Source: Ichthyophonus hoferi
Lineage: Eukaryota > Opisthokonta > Ichthyosporea > Ichthyophonida > Ichthyophonidae
Assembly: GCA_002751075.1 (NCBI GenBank)
Contig: NAOQ01000467.1
Coordinates: 13,423-59,429, forward strand
DNA length: 46,007 nucleotides
Direction: 5' to 3'
In this document: one piece after another, positions 44,401 through 46,007 of the stretch
Position numbering within the stretch: position 1 is the first letter of the stretch
How the letters are laid out: each line of letters starts with the position of its first letter
Position numbers and translations under genes: made by a program
Notes under the pieces: generated by a model
What the model was told of the DNA's origin: nothing
The model's input: the letters and a program-made list of their open reading frames with translations, nothing else
The model's database searches: none

Positions 44401-45202
44401 AAGTAGTCTATATACAGTTATATATACTTATCGACCACGACATATAATTTCATATAATAAATATAATCGTATAAATAGAAGTGTTTATATGTAATTAGCC
44501 AAAATAATTTGAATATACTACATATATCATATGTATATCTTATATGCTAGTGTAGGCCTTAGTTCATTGTAATTTTGTATGATATAATGATCAATATATA
44601 TATATATATATATATATTCCTACATCAACTATCATATCATATCGTATATATTTGCACAACTAGGGCCTTTTTGATTTACTATTGACAACTTATTTAGCTG
44701 TTTTATAGGATCTAACCATATCATGTTAGAGTTTGATAAAACGAAAGAGTGATTAAGAAAATTAATCTACACTCAATATGTCATAATAGCATAAAAAGCA
44801 AAATCTGTTTTTTTTGGCTTTTAAAGATATGATTTGCACAAAATAAAAGTAATGAAAAGCAATTTTCAAAACAAATAAGATTATAAATAACGCAAGTCAC
44901 AGCTGAAATGTATTTTTGCGTATATGCAATAAAACAATAATATGGGACACCTGATAATATCATACACCTCTCACACCATTAATTTACAGAAAACAACAAT
45001 TAAAAATATATCTGAATACACCAAAGCAGACATAAAAATAAGCAAATAGAAAATAAGCCACACACTTTCCCAGAGGGAAGCAGGGCTCATAGTTATCGAG
45101 TGCTTGAGATGTCGTTGAACCCACATCTCGGTGTTTTATGTCCATTACATTGTACTCACTGTACTGGTCCAGATAGGAAGAACTTGTTTTAATACAGTCC
45201 AT
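38431..45202 (-). CDS. Ser/Thr-type protein kinase with C-terminal UBA-like domain, 9 exons
   Basis: Minus-strand exons: 45202-45066, 44160-43956, 43770-43729, 42729-42640, 41536-41369, 40583-40407, 39602-39453, 38676-38431, with matching phases. That is eight clear coding exons; the sum gives 404 aa. Kinase landmarks: PLGNGRWASV glycine loop (completed across the first intron), VALKCIAK lysine, LREKEVMKRI helix-C Glu, EYIKGYTIREYL hinge, HGVVHRDISLDNIMID catalytic loop, LIDFGLA, CGSQFFTPPE, VDAWAVGVVAHI and EHPWM. After it, TCMRLLETMGHSRDAIEHAL and YNHTTAMFYLLRK match the UBA-like domain of MARK/SIK/AMPK-related kinases. That order makes it a CAMK-group, AMPK-related kinase, probably signalling in the cytosol. 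The usual HRDxK lysine is Ser here and APE is PPE. The boundary of the 42729 exon (after TTAGAG) is the least certain. The span may include an unseen 5' UTR exon. Confidence 0.94.
40665..40900. repeat. Dispersed repeat D, copy 2, inside a kinase intron
   Basis: It is the partner of 37600-37830, lying in the intron between kinase exons 41536-41369 and 40583-40407. Confidence 0.8.
41021..41120. repeat. Tandem duplication, two 50-bp units
   Basis: 41021-41070 and 41071-41120 both start ATAACCATA and share ATTAGGATRGTGCTTA. The period is exactly 50 bp. A third start (ACCATAG) follows. It lies within a kinase intron. Confidence 0.85.
43363..43612. repeat. Dispersed repeat A, copy 2, inside a kinase intron
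   Basis: It is the partner of 10345-10605, in the intron between kinase exons 43770-43729 and 42729-42640. It has the same orientation in the window as copy 1. Confidence 0.85.
44583..44620. repeat. TA dinucleotide run
   Basis: It is a perfect AT/TA run of about 28 bases in the first kinase intron. Other TA runs of similar length lie near 5413-5440, 15057-15078 and 42228-42247. Confidence 0.9.
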
Positions 45203-46007
45203 TATGATTAAAAGTGCAAGTGATTACTAAGCAATTAATCAGCACGAAAACGCTAATATATCTTAGTGCAAATGTAAAGCTGTTCAAGATGTGATATGCC
45301 CTTACTAATGCAGAAGTTATACAATATATAGTTGAAATAAATAAATCGTCTATTACCACAGTTCTTTTGTGTTTAAATGACCTTCAAATCACAGTCTTTT
45401 AAATAGATCTATAAACAAATGAACTCGCCAATAGGAAGCAAGCGCCGATGAAAATTGGTGATAATGGAATTAATATATAATTGCTTAAAGTATTTTAAAA
45501 TAAAAAAAGTGCAATACAAATTGATGATTGGCCATCATGTATATTTAGATTCAATTAAATGATCTTAAATGTTGATCGACAATAGAATACATAAACCATT
45601 AACCAATAAACAATGCTTTCACATACTAATATACAAGATATGCGATGACTGAATTTAATTTTTTGAACTCGCCTCCTACATGAATATTTATTTATATAGT
45701 GGTTTACAATGATTTAGTGTAAGTTAATAATGTTGGAACGTATATAATATATTAAAAATATTACACATGTATTTATTTTTATTAGAATATAACATATATT
45801 TTATTAATTTATTATCTGGTATTAATAAAGCAGTTTAAATTATTTATCAAACCTACGTAGTAATGATTCAGACTAGACATACTACCTGCATACCATATTA
45901 TGTAGGGCTTACATTTTAATCTGGATTTAGTCTTACAACATCACGTTTTGAATGGTATAAATTAACCATTGTGTGGCTGACATGGGAATTTTAGTTTCAT
46001 TTACACT
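45203..46007. other. Region upstream of the kinase gene
   Basis: It is AT-rich and no gene was seen. CCAAT motifs near 45428, 45527 (as ATTGG) and 45601 may belong to the kinase promoter, which is inference only. Confidence 0.4.

Overview
This is nuclear DNA from an AT-rich, intron-dense eukaryote. The genes have many short exons with GT-AG introns, the intergenic DNA is full of simple repeats, and there are old copia-type (Ty1/copia) retrotransposon remains. A CBP-like KIX domain and a MARK/AMPK-related kinase with a UBA-like tail point to an animal or close relative. An early-branching animal such as a sponge is plausible but not proven from this sequence.

Layout. 1-1568: AT-rich upstream DNA. 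1569-10049 (+): KRI1, a ribosome-biogenesis gene, resolved into 19 exons whose reading phases all agree (746 aa). 10050-11570: convergent gap holding a dispersed repeat and copia LTR debris. 11571-13403 (-): last three exons of a probable secreted protein with a PPC-like domain. 13404-16243: AT repeats. 16244-16438 (+): a doubtful small secreted-peptide ORF. 17975-19195 (+): an intronless GT14 (core-2/I-branching) glycosyltransferase. 20411-23480 (-): a five-exon gene whose C-terminal half rebuilds a good KIX domain; its first exon carries one in-frame TAA. 24857-26110: a direct-repeat pair around a P/T/E-coding repeat. 26111-28579: no gene seen. 28580-37180: a composite copia fossil with two facing LTR copies, both followed by a segment complementary to the 5' half of initiator tRNA-Met, and pol remnants on the minus strand. 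38431-45202 (-): a nine-exon protein kinase gene (404 aa) with an unusual catalytic loop and a UBA-like tail.

No operon-like cooperation is visible. KRI1 acts in nucleolar 40S assembly, the GT14 enzyme in Golgi glycan branching, the KIX protein probably in transcription, and the kinase in signalling. The least expected items are the small KIX-tailed protein, the kinase with HRDIS in place of HRDxK, the 28-nt tRNA-iMet complementarity beside the LTRs, several low-copy dispersed repeats, and a strong excess of CCAAT/ATTGG in the KRI1 introns. Exon boundaries were set by hand from splice signals, phase and family similarity; no transcript or database evidence was available.
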